Below are positions 32,798 through 41,332 of a stretch of DNA of 64,000 nucleotides, one piece after another. The stretch comes from Bradyrhizobium sp. Ec3.3. GTDB lineage: Bacteria; Pseudomonadota; Alphaproteobacteria; Rhizobiales; Xanthobacteraceae. A program made the position numbers and the translations under genes. The notes under the pieces were generated by a model, which was given only the letters and a program-made list of their open reading frames with translations, searched no databases and had not been told where the DNA came from. Position 1 is the stretch's first letter. Each line of letters starts with the position of its first letter. Location of the stretch: NCBI RefSeq assembly GCF_000472925.1, contig NZ_AXAS01000047.1, positions 181-64,180 of the forward strand, read 5' to 3'.

Positions 32798-33325
32798 TTA
32801 CTCCCCTGAGTGCGCGGTCTTGGTCACCCGAACTGCGCGGCTCACCAGATGATCCAGCGAAATCGGCCCAGGTCCGTACGCCATGATTGCGAGGGCCATC
32901 GCAGCCCAGGTGATGTGCACCGGCCATCCGTCCGGCACCGTGAGCTCGACGATCACGGTCATGAACAGGAGGCCGAGCGCTGCGAACCGGGTGCCGAGGC
33001 CGAGCAAGAGCAGGATCGGAAGCAGGATCTCGCCAGATCCAGACAGGAAGGCCATCACCGTCGGCGCCGGGAAATGATAGGGCCCGCCCGGCAGGTGCAG
33101 CATGAACTCATCGCTGAACAGCGTCACGGCCGTGTCGTTGAGCCTCAGAAAGCCGCCCCATTTGAGGGTGCCCGAGCGCCAGAACGGCACCGCCAGCGCG
33201 ACGCGCAAGACGAGCTGGACGAGAGAGGGCGATGCGATCGCCTGCACCAGATGATCGGCCTTGCGGGCGAGACGTCCGAGAGAAGGCAGAGTGTTCCCCG
33301 CTGCAATATCTTGGTTCGTGATCAT
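32798..33325 (-). CDS. DoxX family membrane protein of bufferin operon
   Basis: A 175-residue DoxX-type membrane protein with four hydrophobic segments (LVQLVLRVALAVPFWRSG, TVMAFLSGSGEILLPILLLLGLG, ALGLLFMTVIVELTV, ITWAAMALAIMAYGPG). It is the last gene of a four-gene operon; its ATG (33325) overlaps the stop of the DUF2063 gene by ATGA and has CGGAGA upstream. In known bufferin (gig-type) operons a DoxX protein is the fourth member. Its role is unproven; an inner-membrane redox or export helper is the usual guess. Confidence 0.88.
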   Translation of the reverse strand: MITNQDIAAGNTLPSLGRLARKADHLVQAIASPSLVQLVLRVALAVPFWRSGTLKWGGFLRLNDTAVTLFSDEFMLHLPGGPYHFPAPTVMAFLSGSGEILLPILLLLGLGTRFAALGLLFMTVIVELTVPDGWPVHITWAAMALAIMAYGPGPISLDHLVSRAVRVTKTAHSGE

Positions 33326-34113
33326 CGTCCGTCTCCGAAAGTCGCTGGCGCGATAGAGGTGAATGCACCGGCCTCGATCAGACCGGCGATATTCGCGGCA
33401 ATATCGAATGTGGGCGCCTGCTTGAGCGCCATAGCTGCGGCTTCGCCGAGCGGACATCCAGCCATCAGGCACGAGATGAAGATCGCGCCACCCGGCGGGA
33501 GCTGCCGCACCACGACCTCGACATCCGGTCGCGTGATCAATGCGTCCTCGGGCGTTGACGCATCGATGCGGCCGACGGGCTCCGCACTGCGGTTGGCGGC
33601 AAAGATCGTGACGGCTGAATAGGGCGAGCGCACCAGCCGCGTTGCCGGATGCGCGGCAAAGACGAGGCTGGCAAGCCGTTCCGGCGCGATCCTCGCCAGA
33701 GCGTGCGGCGCAAGCGGCACCGCATCGGCGGCATGATAGGCATCGAGCCAGGCGCGTTCGACGCGCGCGACATCGGCGAGCCAGGGCAAAGACTGCGCGT
33801 ATTCGTAGCGTTTGATGAACGCCGGAAAGTCGCGGCCATATTCGAACAGCAGCGGCGATCGTGGCGGGCTGCTGCGGATGTAGAAGCGCGCCATGGCACG
33901 GAAGAAGTCGTTGCCCGTGATACGCAGCACGGCCGCATAGATCGCCGCGAGCGCCTCGATCAGGCTGACCGTGACGTTGTTGCGGTAGACGCCGAAGCGT
34001 TTCTCGGTCGCCTTGCCGTTCGGTCCGATGACGACGGTCGGCACAGCGCGCGTCGGATCGAGCAGCGCAGGAGCGATGGCGGCTGCGTAAGATGTGGAGG
34101 GCTCAGGCGGCAT
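33322..34113 (-). CDS. bufC: DUF2063 bufferin partner protein (BufC-type)
   Basis: A 263-residue protein with an N-terminal DUF2063 domain (residues about 8-105: YAAAIAPALLDPTR, EKRFGVYRNNVTVSLIEALAAIYAAVLRITGNDFFRAMARFYI) and a C-terminal part ending in DIAANIAGLIEAGAF. DUF2063 proteins are encoded next to DUF692 MNIO enzymes and help them recognise the precursor peptide. The start at 34113 overlaps the MNIO gene by 11 nt; an ATG at 34122 is also possible. Position and domain both support the BufC role. Confidence 0.87.
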   Translation of the reverse strand: MPPEPSTSYAAAIAPALLDPTRAVPTVVIGPNGKATEKRFGVYRNNVTVSLIEALAAIYAAVLRITGNDFFRAMARFYIRSSPPRSPLLFEYGRDFPAFIKRYEYAQSLPWLADVARVERAWLDAYHAADAVPLAPHALARIAPERLASLVFAAHPATRLVRSPYSAVTIFAANRSAEPVGRIDASTPEDALITRPDVEVVVRQLPPGGAIFISCLMAGCPLGEAAAMALKQAPTFDIAANIAGLIEAGAFTSIAPATFGDGR

Positions 34114-35020
34114 GACGATCATCCGAAACTGCGGCGGCGTGGGCACGATCCAGGATCGCCTGCGCCCGCGCGGCTTCGGCTTTGAGGACCGGCCAGTCGG
34201 GAATGCTGCTGTCCCACTCGATCAGTGTCGGAACCGGACCGCGGCGCTGGATGACGATTTCGAACAGCTTCCACACGGCATCCGCGACCGGGCCGTCATG
34301 GCTGTCGATCAGCAGCGGATCACCCTCGTCGTCACTCTGCTCCGCGTGCCCGGCAAGGTGGATCTCGCCGACCCGCGACAATGGGAAGTCGGCCAGATAT
34401 TCGAGCGCCGCGAAGCCGTGATTGGTGGCGGTGACGAACACGTTATTGATGTCGAGCAGCAGGCCGCACCCTGTGCGGTCCGCCACGCTGCGAATGAAAT
34501 CCGTCTCGCTCATCGTTGAGGTGGCAAAGGCGACATAGGTCGACGGATTTTCCAGGAGGATGGGCCGCCGGATCGTCTCCTGCACCTCGTCGATGTGATC
34601 GCAGACGTGCTGAAACGTCGCCGCGGTGTAGGGCAGGGGCAAAAGATCGTTGAAAAAGCCGGTCTCATGCGTCGACCAGGCGAGATGCTCCGACACCAGC
34701 GCCGGCTGGTAGCGCGCGACGAGGCCGCGAAAGCGCGCAAGGTGTGTCCGGTCGAGCGCTCGCGGGCCACCGATCGACATGCACACGCCATGCAGCGACA
34801 ACGGATGATCGCGGCGCATGGCCTCGAGCGCGCGATGAGGAGCGCCGCCGGCGCCCATGTAGTTCTCGGCATGGACTTCGAAGAAGCCGCGCTGCGGCCC
34901 TTCGGCAAGGATCGCGGCGAGATGCTCGTGCTTGAAGCTGGTGCCGGCGAGCCCGCCGATCGGCGGCGAAAAGCGGAGAGGCATGGTCGCAGGCGCATCT
35001 AGCCTGATCGCAATGGTCAT
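34103..35020 (-). CDS. bufB: DUF692 MNIO enzyme, bufferin maturase (BufB-type)
   Basis: A 305-residue multinuclear non-heme iron oxidative enzyme with a TIM-barrel fold, the family of MbnB and BufB. Likely iron ligands and active-site residues are His77 (SLHGV), His112 (SEHLAW), Glu157 (LLENPS), Asp190 and Asn193 (LLLDINNVFV), His221 (GEIHLAGH), His241 (IDSHDG) and Glu268 (LIEWD). Such enzymes modify Cys residues of a precursor peptide, in bufferins to thiooxazole heterocycles. The ATG at 35020 has GGAGGAG 5-8 bases upstream and lies 41 bp after the precursor gene. The upstream extension of the frame overlaps the precursor and is not used. Confidence 0.93.
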   Translation of the reverse strand: MTIAIRLDAPATMPLRFSPPIGGLAGTSFKHEHLAAILAEGPQRGFFEVHAENYMGAGGAPHRALEAMRRDHPLSLHGVCMSIGGPRALDRTHLARFRGLVARYQPALVSEHLAWSTHETGFFNDLLPLPYTAATFQHVCDHIDEVQETIRRPILLENPSTYVAFATSTMSETDFIRSVADRTGCGLLLDINNVFVTATNHGFAALEYLADFPLSRVGEIHLAGHAEQSDDEGDPLLIDSHDGPVADAVWKLFEIVIQRRGPVPTLIEWDSSIPDWPVLKAEAARAQAILDRAHAAAVSDDRHAA

Positions 35021-35061
35021 GATGCTCCTCCGCTCTCTGTTGTCATGATGAGCTGGCTGCC

Positions 35062-35367
35062 TCAGATCGGCTTGAGCGAGCCGTGCTTGCCGTTCGGCAG
35101 CTCGATATTGGCGCAGGTGCCGCCCTGGACGAATTTCCAGGCATTGCCTTGGAAGTCGGCCGTCGACGTGCCCTGACAGGTCGTGCCCGGTCCCGCGGCG
35201 CAATCGTTCTGGCCTTTCAGTGCAACGCCAAAACACTTCTCCTTCTTGGCGGCGACGGCAGCATCGGCCTCCGCCTTGGTGAGTGGTGCGGCCGCGGCGA
35301 GCGTCGCGAGCGCAGTCGAGACCGCGCCGGCGAGCATGAGCGAGCTGACTAGGGTCTTGGCAGACAT
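35062..35367 (-). CDS. bufA: DUF2282 bufferin precursor peptide (BufA-type)
   Basis: A 101-residue exported peptide: signal sequence MSAKTLVSSLMLAGAVSTALATLAAAA, then PLTKAEADAAVAAKKEKCFGV. The four cysteines are Cys45 (EKCFGVALKG), Cys56 (NDCAAG), Cys64 (TTCQGTS) and Cys85 (GGTCANI), the DUF2282 pattern in which EKCYGVAKAGKNDCAA is canonical. The central cysteines are the expected substrates of the MNIO enzyme. Instead of the usual short C-terminal EKLVGGSLTP the tail reads ANIELPNGKHGSLKPI, slightly longer. GAGGAG precedes the ATG and an ECF-like promoter lies 55 bp upstream. The predicted product is a periplasmic copper-binding RiPP. Confidence 0.93.
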   Translation of the reverse strand: MSAKTLVSSLMLAGAVSTALATLAAAAPLTKAEADAAVAAKKEKCFGVALKGQNDCAAGPGTTCQGTSTADFQGNAWKFVQGGTCANIELPNGKHGSLKPI

Positions 35368-35690
35368 GAAATTCTCCTCTCGAGGGTTGCTCCGCTTGGC
35401 AAGCGAAGGTGCATGACTTCATTCGTCGCGGCGGCCTCCGTTGTTACGGGCAACGCCGCTCACGAGTCCGTGAAACCGTTTCGATATCGCGCACGACGTC
35501 GTACGCTTGGGACGCGATTAGCGAGGAAGCGGCGGGGCAAATCCAATGCCTTGTTCCTATCGCCACATTAGCCGGCGGGCATTGGCCGGGTGCCGAGACA
35601 TTTGCGAGACGTAACGGACGGCGCAGGCCCTGCGTATGTCGATATCAGCCGGCGCAATGCGCCGCGCATGGCTCGAGGGCAGAACCAAGG
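35368..35690. other. Divergent regulatory region between bufA and the adenylate cyclase
   Basis: About 320 bp with no credible gene. It holds the bufA leader and an ECF-like promoter on the minus strand (35422-35447), and the upstream region of the cyclase on the plus strand. A reading frame from 35409 runs into the cyclase but its translation here is Arg/Cys-rich and non-coding in character. Confidence 0.5.
35422..35447 (-). promoter_or_regulatory. ECF-type sigma promoter candidate for the bufferin operon
   Basis: Read on the minus strand: GTAACA (35447-35442), exactly 16 bases, then CGAA (35425-35422). The 16-base spacing and both boxes match the GTAACC-N16-CGAA pattern that I recall for the Caulobacter sigma-F regulon, which includes its bufferin operon. 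Start of transcription would be near 35415, about 47 bases before the bufA ATG. No sigma or anti-sigma gene is in the window. Confidence 0.55.
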
Positions 35691-37802
35691 ATGATCGCGA
35701 ATCCTGGACGATATCGTCGACCGACGTCCCTGTCGGCCCTCAACCGGCTCACCGTCAGCATTCGTCTCGCGGTGTCGGCGCTGGTGCTGACCGCAATCCT
35801 TCTCACCGCCGCGCTCTCGAGCCTGTTGTGGTGGCGCACGGCGGAAGCGACCAGCCGGCAGCTCGCCAGCACCATCAACGAACAGATCGTGGCCGCCGTT
35901 CGCAAGGAAGTGTCGGCGATCGTGGATGAGGCGCGCGCCGCCCATACCGCCATTCGCACACTGTTCCTGCAAAACGTGCTCGACACCCGCGAGGCGGACA
36001 AGCGCGAATTCGTGTTCCTGTCCCAATTGCAGTCGCAGGCGACGATCTCCTGGGCGGCGTTCGGCTGGCCCGACGGCTCGTTCTTCGCCGCCCACAAGCT
36101 CGGCGACCGCCATCTGGAGATGATGGAGATTTCGCTGACCGATCATCCCGGCCAGCGGCGGGTCGACGAGTATGAGGTGGTGCCGGGCGACATCGAGTTC
36201 ACGCATCGCCGCTTCGAGCCGACCGATTTTCGCGTCGCCGAGCGCGACTGGTTCAAGACCGGCATGGCCGCGGAGCAGCCGCAATGGTTCAAGGTGACCG
36301 ACTACCCGATCGGCGAGCGGCCGTCGATCGCCTTTGCCGGGCCGATCGACGTCTACCAGGAACGCCAGGGCGTTCTGGCCATCGTCATCGAATACACCCG
36401 GCTTGCGAGGTTCCTGGCGCAGCTCGAGGTCGGCCGCACGGGCACTGCCTTCATCTTCGACGGCAGCGGCGAACTGGTCGCCGCGCCCGACAAGGACGCC
36501 GACGAACTGCATCCCGTGCATGGCGAGCAGCCGCTGCTGCCGTTGGCGCGGACGGCGCTGGCGAAAGCCAGCGAGGAAGGCGGGAAGGATGCATGGCGAA
36601 GCCGACTCGCCGCCGGCGGCGCGGCCTATGAAGTCGCGCTCACGCCGCTGCCGTTTCCAGGCTGGCGACTTGCGACCGTGATTCCCGAGGCGGAGTTTCT
36701 GGGTCCCGTCGAGACGACGTTGCGACGCCTCATCGTCGGTCTCGCGGTGGGAGCGGTGCTGGCGGCGCTCGCGTCGGCCGTGCTGGCGCGGTCGGTGATC
36801 GCAGCGCCCCTATCCCGCGTCGTGGGCGAGCTCCGCCACGTCGAAAGCTTTGCGTTGGAGCAGGTTCGGCGGCATCCCTCGCGGCTGAAGGAGATTGCGA
36901 GCCTGTCGGGCGCAATCGCCGAGATGGCCGCGGGCTTGTCCGCCTTCCGCAAGTTCATTCCGGCCGATCTCGTCCGCTCGCTCCTGCGCCAGGGTGTCGA
37001 AGCAAAACCCGGCGGCTCCATTCAGGAGCTGACCGTGATGTTCATCGACGTTGCCGGCTTCACACGACTCTCTGAACGCATGGGCGACCGCGTCGTGCCG
37101 CTGCTGTCAAGCTATCTCGATCTTGCCTCCGAGATCATCGTCGCTCACGGCGGGACCATCGACAAGTTTATCGGCGATGCCGTGATGGCGTTCTGGGGCG
37201 CGCCCCAGCCGCAGGTGGATCACGCGCTGCTGTGCTGCCGGGCCGCGCTCGCCTGCCGCCGCGCGATCGAGTCCTCCGGTCTCATCGACGATCTCGGCCA
37301 TCCCCTCCAGATCCGCATCGGAATCAATTCCGGCCTCATGCTGGTCGGCAATATCGGCTCCGAACTGCGCCTCAACTACACCGTCATCGGCGATGCCGTG
37401 AACGTCGCAAGCCGCCTGGAGAGTGCCAACAAGCATTACCTGACGCAGATCCTGATCGGCGAGACGACGGCGCGCCTCGCGCGAGGAGACGTCGTGACCC
37501 GCGAGATCGACAGCATCGCCGTCTATGGGCGCGAGGAAGGGCTCGCGGTGCATGAACTGGTAGGGCTGACGGGAGAGGCCGACGCGGAGCGTCAGGCGGC
37601 GAGCTGGATTGCGCGCTACGAGCAGGGGCTCTCCAAATACCGCGCGCGCGATTTCGCCGGCGCTGCCGCCGATTTCGAAGCGGTGCTCGGGGAACGGCTG
37701 CGCGATCGTCCCGCGGAACTGATGCTGGAGCGTTGCCAGCAGTTGCTGCGGTCGGGTCCGGATCAGGCGTGGCGCCCAGTCGCCACGCTGAACTCGAAAT
37801 AG
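35691..37802 (+). CDS. Membrane-bound class III adenylate cyclase with periplasmic Cache sensor
   Basis: A 703-residue protein: first membrane helix at about residues 26-48, a large periplasmic dCache-type sensor (about 50-340; TISWAAFGWPDGSFFAAHKL, DWFKTGMAAEQPQWFKVTDYP, GRTGTAFIFDGSGELVAAPD), second helix at about 344-368, a HAMP-like linker and a class III cyclase at about 445-600. The cyclase keeps both metal Asp residues (MFIDVAGFT and GDAVMAFWG), the base-selecting Lys (DKFIGD) and the VNVASRLES motif, so it should be active, most likely as adenylate cyclase. A TPR-like tail follows. The ATG at 35691 is preferred because it directly precedes the first helix. Confidence 0.88.
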   Translation: MIANPGRYRRPTSLSALNRLTVSIRLAVSALVLTAILLTAALSSLLWWRTAEATSRQLASTINEQIVAAVRKEVSAIVDEARAAHTAIRTLFLQNVLDTREADKREFVFLSQLQSQATISWAAFGWPDGSFFAAHKLGDRHLEMMEISLTDHPGQRRVDEYEVVPGDIEFTHRRFEPTDFRVAERDWFKTGMAAEQPQWFKVTDYPIGERPSIAFAGPIDVYQERQGVLAIVIEYTRLARFLAQLEVGRTGTAFIFDGSGELVAAPDKDADELHPVHGEQPLLPLARTALAKASEEGGKDAWRSRLAAGGAAYEVALTPLPFPGWRLATVIPEAEFLGPVETTLRRLIVGLAVGAVLAALASAVLARSVIAAPLSRVVGELRHVESFALEQVRRHPSRLKEIASLSGAIAEMAAGLSAFRKFIPADLVRSLLRQGVEAKPGGSIQELTVMFIDVAGFTRLSERMGDRVVPLLSSYLDLASEIIVAHGGTIDKFIGDAVMAFWGAPQPQVDHALLCCRAALACRRAIESSGLIDDLGHPLQIRIGINSGLMLVGNIGSELRLNYTVIGDAVNVASRLESANKHYLTQILIGETTARLARGDVVTREIDSIAVYGREEGLAVHELVGLTGEADAERQAASWIARYEQGLSKYRARDFAGAAADFEAVLGERLRDRPAELMLERCQQLLRSGPDQAWRPVATLNSK

Positions 37803-37923
37803 CCCTCGGTGTCCCCGGGATACAGCGGGGCTTTACCTTGATTTGGAATGTGAGTTCCCCGCCGTAGGCGGCCCCGCTAAGTTGACCCGCGATGCCCCCT
37901 GACAACCCGGCCTGAGCGCGTTC

Positions 37924-38868
37924 ATGCATTCTGTTGCACTGCTGACAGCCAGCTACGCCAAGGATATCGAGCGCTTCTCGCTGCTCGCCGAGAGCATCGA
38001 CACGTGGTTAACGGGATACACCAGGCACTACGTCGTCGTTAACGACGAGGACGTTCCGCTATTCGCGCAGTTCGCCTCCGACAAGCGCGTCATCGTGCCG
38101 GTGTCGCGTTATCTGCCGCGATGGTTGTTTGCCGCGCCGTCGTTCCTCCAGCGGGGCAACCGGAAGGTCTGGCTCTCGCTGTTGTCCTCTCCGGTGCATG
38201 GCTGGCACATCCAGCAGATCGTCAAGATCGCGGGCGTGCTTGGCGCGTCCGAGCAGCGCGTCTGCATCCTGGATTCCGACAATCTGTTCTTCCGCGAGTT
38301 CGACGTGGGCCAATATGCAGGCTCCGCGAAGGCACCGCTGTTCGTTACGCGCGGTGCGATCGGCGCCGAGACGCCGTTGCACTGCCTTTGGCTCCGCACC
38401 GTCGATCAACTGCTCGGCATGCCCGATACGCCCTTCCCGGCGGACGACTATGTAGGCAATGCGCTGGTCTGGGATAAGGATTCCGTGCAGGCGATGACCG
38501 ACGCGATCAAGTCGGCGACGGGAACGAACTGGATTCTGGCGCTGTGCCGCCGCAAGAAATTCTCCGAATACCTGCTCTACGGCCATTTCGTCGCCAGTTC
38601 GCCAAAGCATCTGGCGGCGCATGAGATCACCGAAGACAGCATCGCGGTGTCGCATTGGGATGACAGCCGGCTCGATCGCGCGGCGATCGAAGCGATGATG
38701 CGCGCCGCTTCGCCCCGGCAGGTCGCGCTGTGCATCCAGTCCTACTCGTCGACCTCGATCGAGGACATCCGCGACGTCTTCCGCCTGCGCTCACGCGCGC
38801 CGAGCCTTGCGCCCGGCGATCACGTCGGTGATGGCGCAGGGATCGAAGCGTCGAAAATGGCGCGATAG
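37924..38868 (+). CDS. DUF6492 family protein, glycosyltransferase-like
   Basis: A 314-residue cytoplasmic protein starting MHSVALLTASYAKDIERFSLLAESIDTWL. It contains VCILDSDNLFFREFD, where the DSD resembles the metal-binding DxD of GT-A glycosyltransferases, and FPADDYVGNALVWDK. This matches DUF6492, found in rhizobial polysaccharide loci. The following convergent genes (glycosidase, glycosyltransferase-like protein, flippase) support a role in surface or exopolysaccharide synthesis. The sugar donor and acceptor are unknown. Confidence 0.75.
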   Translation: MHSVALLTASYAKDIERFSLLAESIDTWLTGYTRHYVVVNDEDVPLFAQFASDKRVIVPVSRYLPRWLFAAPSFLQRGNRKVWLSLLSSPVHGWHIQQIVKIAGVLGASEQRVCILDSDNLFFREFDVGQYAGSAKAPLFVTRGAIGAETPLHCLWLRTVDQLLGMPDTPFPADDYVGNALVWDKDSVQAMTDAIKSATGTNWILALCRRKKFSEYLLYGHFVASSPKHLAAHEITEDSIAVSHWDDSRLDRAAIEAMMRAASPRQVALCIQSYSSTSIEDIRDVFRLRSRAPSLAPGDHVGDGAGIEASKMAR

Positions 38869-38879
38869 CCGGTCGCCGC

Positions 38880-39944
38880 TCAGGCGGGCTTCAGGAATTT
38901 GCTGATCACGTCCATCAGCGGCTTCGGCTGAAAGTTGCCGTCGAGCGGCAGCGGCCGGTTCGGCTGCTTGTCGGGTCGCTTGAACGTCCCGTTGATCCAG
39001 CTGTAGCGATCCGAGATGCCCCAGCTCAGGATCGAATTGAGCGGGCCGCTCGCGGTGATCGCCGTCAAGAGGTCGTCCACGCGCTTCGCCACGATGGCGT
39101 CGCGCTGCGCCGGATCGCCGGACAGTTTCTGGTCGTCGACGTCGAGCTCGGTGACGAGGACCTCGAGCCCCCACGAGCGTAGCTCGGCGACGAAGGCGGC
39201 GAGCCCGTCCTTGTCGATCTCGAGCTCGGCATGCAGATGCGACTGCAATCCGACCGCATGCAGCGGAACGCCCTGATCGAGCAGGTCCTGGATCAGGTTG
39301 CGGTAGGCCGCGCGCTTGGCGATGAAGCTGTCCTTGGCGGACTCGATGTCGTACTCGTTGATCGCGAGCTTCACGAACGGATCGGCGGCCGCGGCGGTGC
39401 GGAAGGCGAGGGGTATCCAACGCTCGCCCAGCATGCTCGACCAGTAGCAGTCGCGCCGATCGGTGATCTTGCGCGGATTGTCGGGGATCGGCTCGTTGAC
39501 GACGTCCCACGAGGTCAACTTGTCCTTGTAGTAGGCGACGACGGTCGAGATGTGATCGACGAAGGCCCGCTCGGCCGCCTTCGTCTCCTTGATCTGCTTC
39601 GTCCAGTCCGGGATGTCGTGGTACCAGGCGAGCGCGTGGCCGCGCATGGTCAGGTCATTTTGCCGCGCGAAATCCAGGATCGCATCGGCGCGCTCGAACG
39701 CGAAGGTGTGCGGATCCGGCCGCAGCATCGGCCATTTCAGTTCGAGGACCGGAACGACCTGCGTGCAATACGTGCTGATGGCCTCGCCGAGCCGCGGGTC
39801 GGCCTGCAAATCCCACAACGTGGCCGCGGCGCCATAGCCGGGGCGGCGGCTGAGCTGCTTTGAGGTCTGGGCACCCGCCGAGGAGCTAGCTGCAAGCGCG
39901 GCCGTCGCGCCCAGGAGAAATTCGCGTCTGTCGAGGCTCGCCAT
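38880..39944 (-). CDS. Tat-exported GH10 endo-1,4-beta-xylanase-like glycosidase
   Basis: A 354-residue protein with a twin-arginine signal (MASLDRREFLLGATAALAASSSAGA) and a GH10 TIM barrel. Acid/base Glu151 is in WDVVNEP and the nucleophile Glu266 in VLVTELDVDD; GHALAWYHDIPDW and LKLAINEYD-type KLAINEYDIE are further family signatures. Known members cleave beta-1,4-xylan. In this locus, between a DUF6492 gene and a glycosyltransferase-like gene and close to a flippase, it may trim or release a self-made polysaccharide rather than digest plant xylan. The ATG at 39944 is set by the Tat signal. Confidence 0.9.
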   Translation of the reverse strand: MASLDRREFLLGATAALAASSSAGAQTSKQLSRRPGYGAAATLWDLQADPRLGEAISTYCTQVVPVLELKWPMLRPDPHTFAFERADAILDFARQNDLTMRGHALAWYHDIPDWTKQIKETKAAERAFVDHISTVVAYYKDKLTSWDVVNEPIPDNPRKITDRRDCYWSSMLGERWIPLAFRTAAAADPFVKLAINEYDIESAKDSFIAKRAAYRNLIQDLLDQGVPLHAVGLQSHLHAELEIDKDGLAAFVAELRSWGLEVLVTELDVDDQKLSGDPAQRDAIVAKRVDDLLTAITASGPLNSILSWGISDRYSWINGTFKRPDKQPNRPLPLDGNFQPKPLMDVISKFLKPA

Positions 39945-39955
39945 GTTGCGTAGTC

Positions 39956-41068
39956 CTAACGCGCCGATAGACGCTGCATCACGGCTTGTGCGATCTCGTA
40001 GTAGTGCAGCGCCCCTTTCTCGAGCGTGAGATTGTCGAGGACGTAATCGCGGGGCTTGAAGTCGCCGGCTTCGCTGTGTGCCCAGAACTCCGCCCAGCGC
40101 GACTTGAAACCTTCCGCGTTGGCGAACTTCATGCCGCAGCGCTCGTCCCAATAGGGCACCGAGGTGACGCCGCCTTCAAAGCGGACCTTGTGCGGAAAAT
40201 AGCCGGGGTCCTGCCACGCGCCGCCGCGCTCCCAGGCGAGGACGGGAACGTTGCTCGCCAGTGCCTGCTGGCAGGCGATGCCCTGGCTCTCGTGCTCGCA
40301 GAGGAAGATCATGGTCCGGCAGCGCGCGAGCGCGGCCTTGTAGTCGTCCTCCTTGTAGCTGCCGTAGCGAACCTCCTCGAAGGAAAGACCGCTCGCCTTC
40401 AGATGCGCGCGGATCGGCTCGATCAGTTCGGTCTCGTAGCGGTCGTGCTCCCAGCGGACCTTGTCGTAGAGCAGCACGTCGACGCTCTTTTGTTCAGCAG
40501 GCAGCGACGTCCAGACATCGGTGTCGATGCCGACCGGCCAGGCCTCGACATTCGGCCAGCCCGGCCGGCACATCTCGACATACCACTGGCAGGGCACCAC
40601 GATGTGCTTGATCGGCGCGCGCTTCAACAGGTCCGGATCGTCGATCGGGTGATTGTACATGGCAACGCCGAGCAGGATCGGATTCTTCCACGCGATGCGA
40701 TCGAGCACGAAAGGCCGCCCGATGATGCAGGCGAGTTCCTCGGGGTGCTTGCGAATGTGGCGATAGTCGTTGACGCGATAGCGGATGCCGAGCCTGTCGA
40801 GCCCTGCGCACAGATTGAGGAACACGCGTTCCTGCCCGCTGATCCACGGCTTGCCGAACAAGAGGCGCCTGAGTAGCGGCCGCAGATGCCGGTCGCCGCG
40901 AAACCAGCGATCGTCCCTCTCCTCGAAGAAGAGGTTGAGCACCATCCGCTCGCCGCGCGCGATTTCCGGCTGTATCGGGGGCAACGCTGCACTCTTGCTC
41001 AGGCCGGCTCCCCTGCGGCCAGCCTCGGAGAGGCACACATCGGCCCGAGCACGTTCAACAACTTCCAT
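39956..41068 (-). CDS. Glycosyltransferase-like (GT-B) protein of the polysaccharide locus
   Basis: A 370-residue protein with GKPWISGQERVFLNLCAGLDRLGIRYRVND near the N-terminus and the GT-B-like C-terminal signature IFLCEHESQGIACQQALASNVPVLAWERGG, in which the conserved E-x7-E is replaced by an E/Q-rich arrangement as in fucosyltransferase-like GT families. No signal or membrane helix is seen. It ends 11 bp before the GH10 gene, with which it forms an operon. The ATG at 41068 is preferred to a GTG at 41083; no strong ribosome site distinguishes them. The acceptor is unknown. Confidence 0.72.
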   Translation of the reverse strand: MEVVERARADVCLSEAGRRGAGLSKSAALPPIQPEIARGERMVLNLFFEERDDRWFRGDRHLRPLLRRLLFGKPWISGQERVFLNLCAGLDRLGIRYRVNDYRHIRKHPEELACIIGRPFVLDRIAWKNPILLGVAMYNHPIDDPDLLKRAPIKHIVVPCQWYVEMCRPGWPNVEAWPVGIDTDVWTSLPAEQKSVDVLLYDKVRWEHDRYETELIEPIRAHLKASGLSFEEVRYGSYKEDDYKAALARCRTMIFLCEHESQGIACQQALASNVPVLAWERGGAWQDPGYFPHKVRFEGGVTSVPYWDERCGMKFANAEGFKSRWAEFWAHSEAGDFKPRDYVLDNLTLEKGALHYYEIAQAVMQRLSAR

Positions 41069-41332
41069 GTCAGTCGGATCCACACCTGGCGACGATCGGC
41101 GACGCTCGAAACCACTGTTTCTATTGGGTGATCGAGCCTACGAGTTCAAGGCAACCGCAAATTTAACGCTAACGTACGAAATAGAGCCTAACGGGGAATT
41201 CGCCGGTCCGATTAGCCCGTTTATGTGAGTATTCTCGGACATGCTGCGGCGCAGTCGTCAACATAGCCCAACCAAGGTCCGACTGATTAACGAAGCGTTA
41301 ATTGGCTGGAACAGTCACGCTCCCGTGCTCGC

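Noticed and set aside
35021..35422. N-terminal extension of the DUF692 enzyme
   Set aside because: It runs through the bufA gene in another frame; the ATG at 35020 has a strong GGAGGAG and the family's normal start.
35409..35690. N-terminal extension of the adenylate cyclase
   Set aside because: The 94 extra residues are Arg/Cys-rich and unlike any domain; the ATG at 35691 places the first membrane helix correctly.
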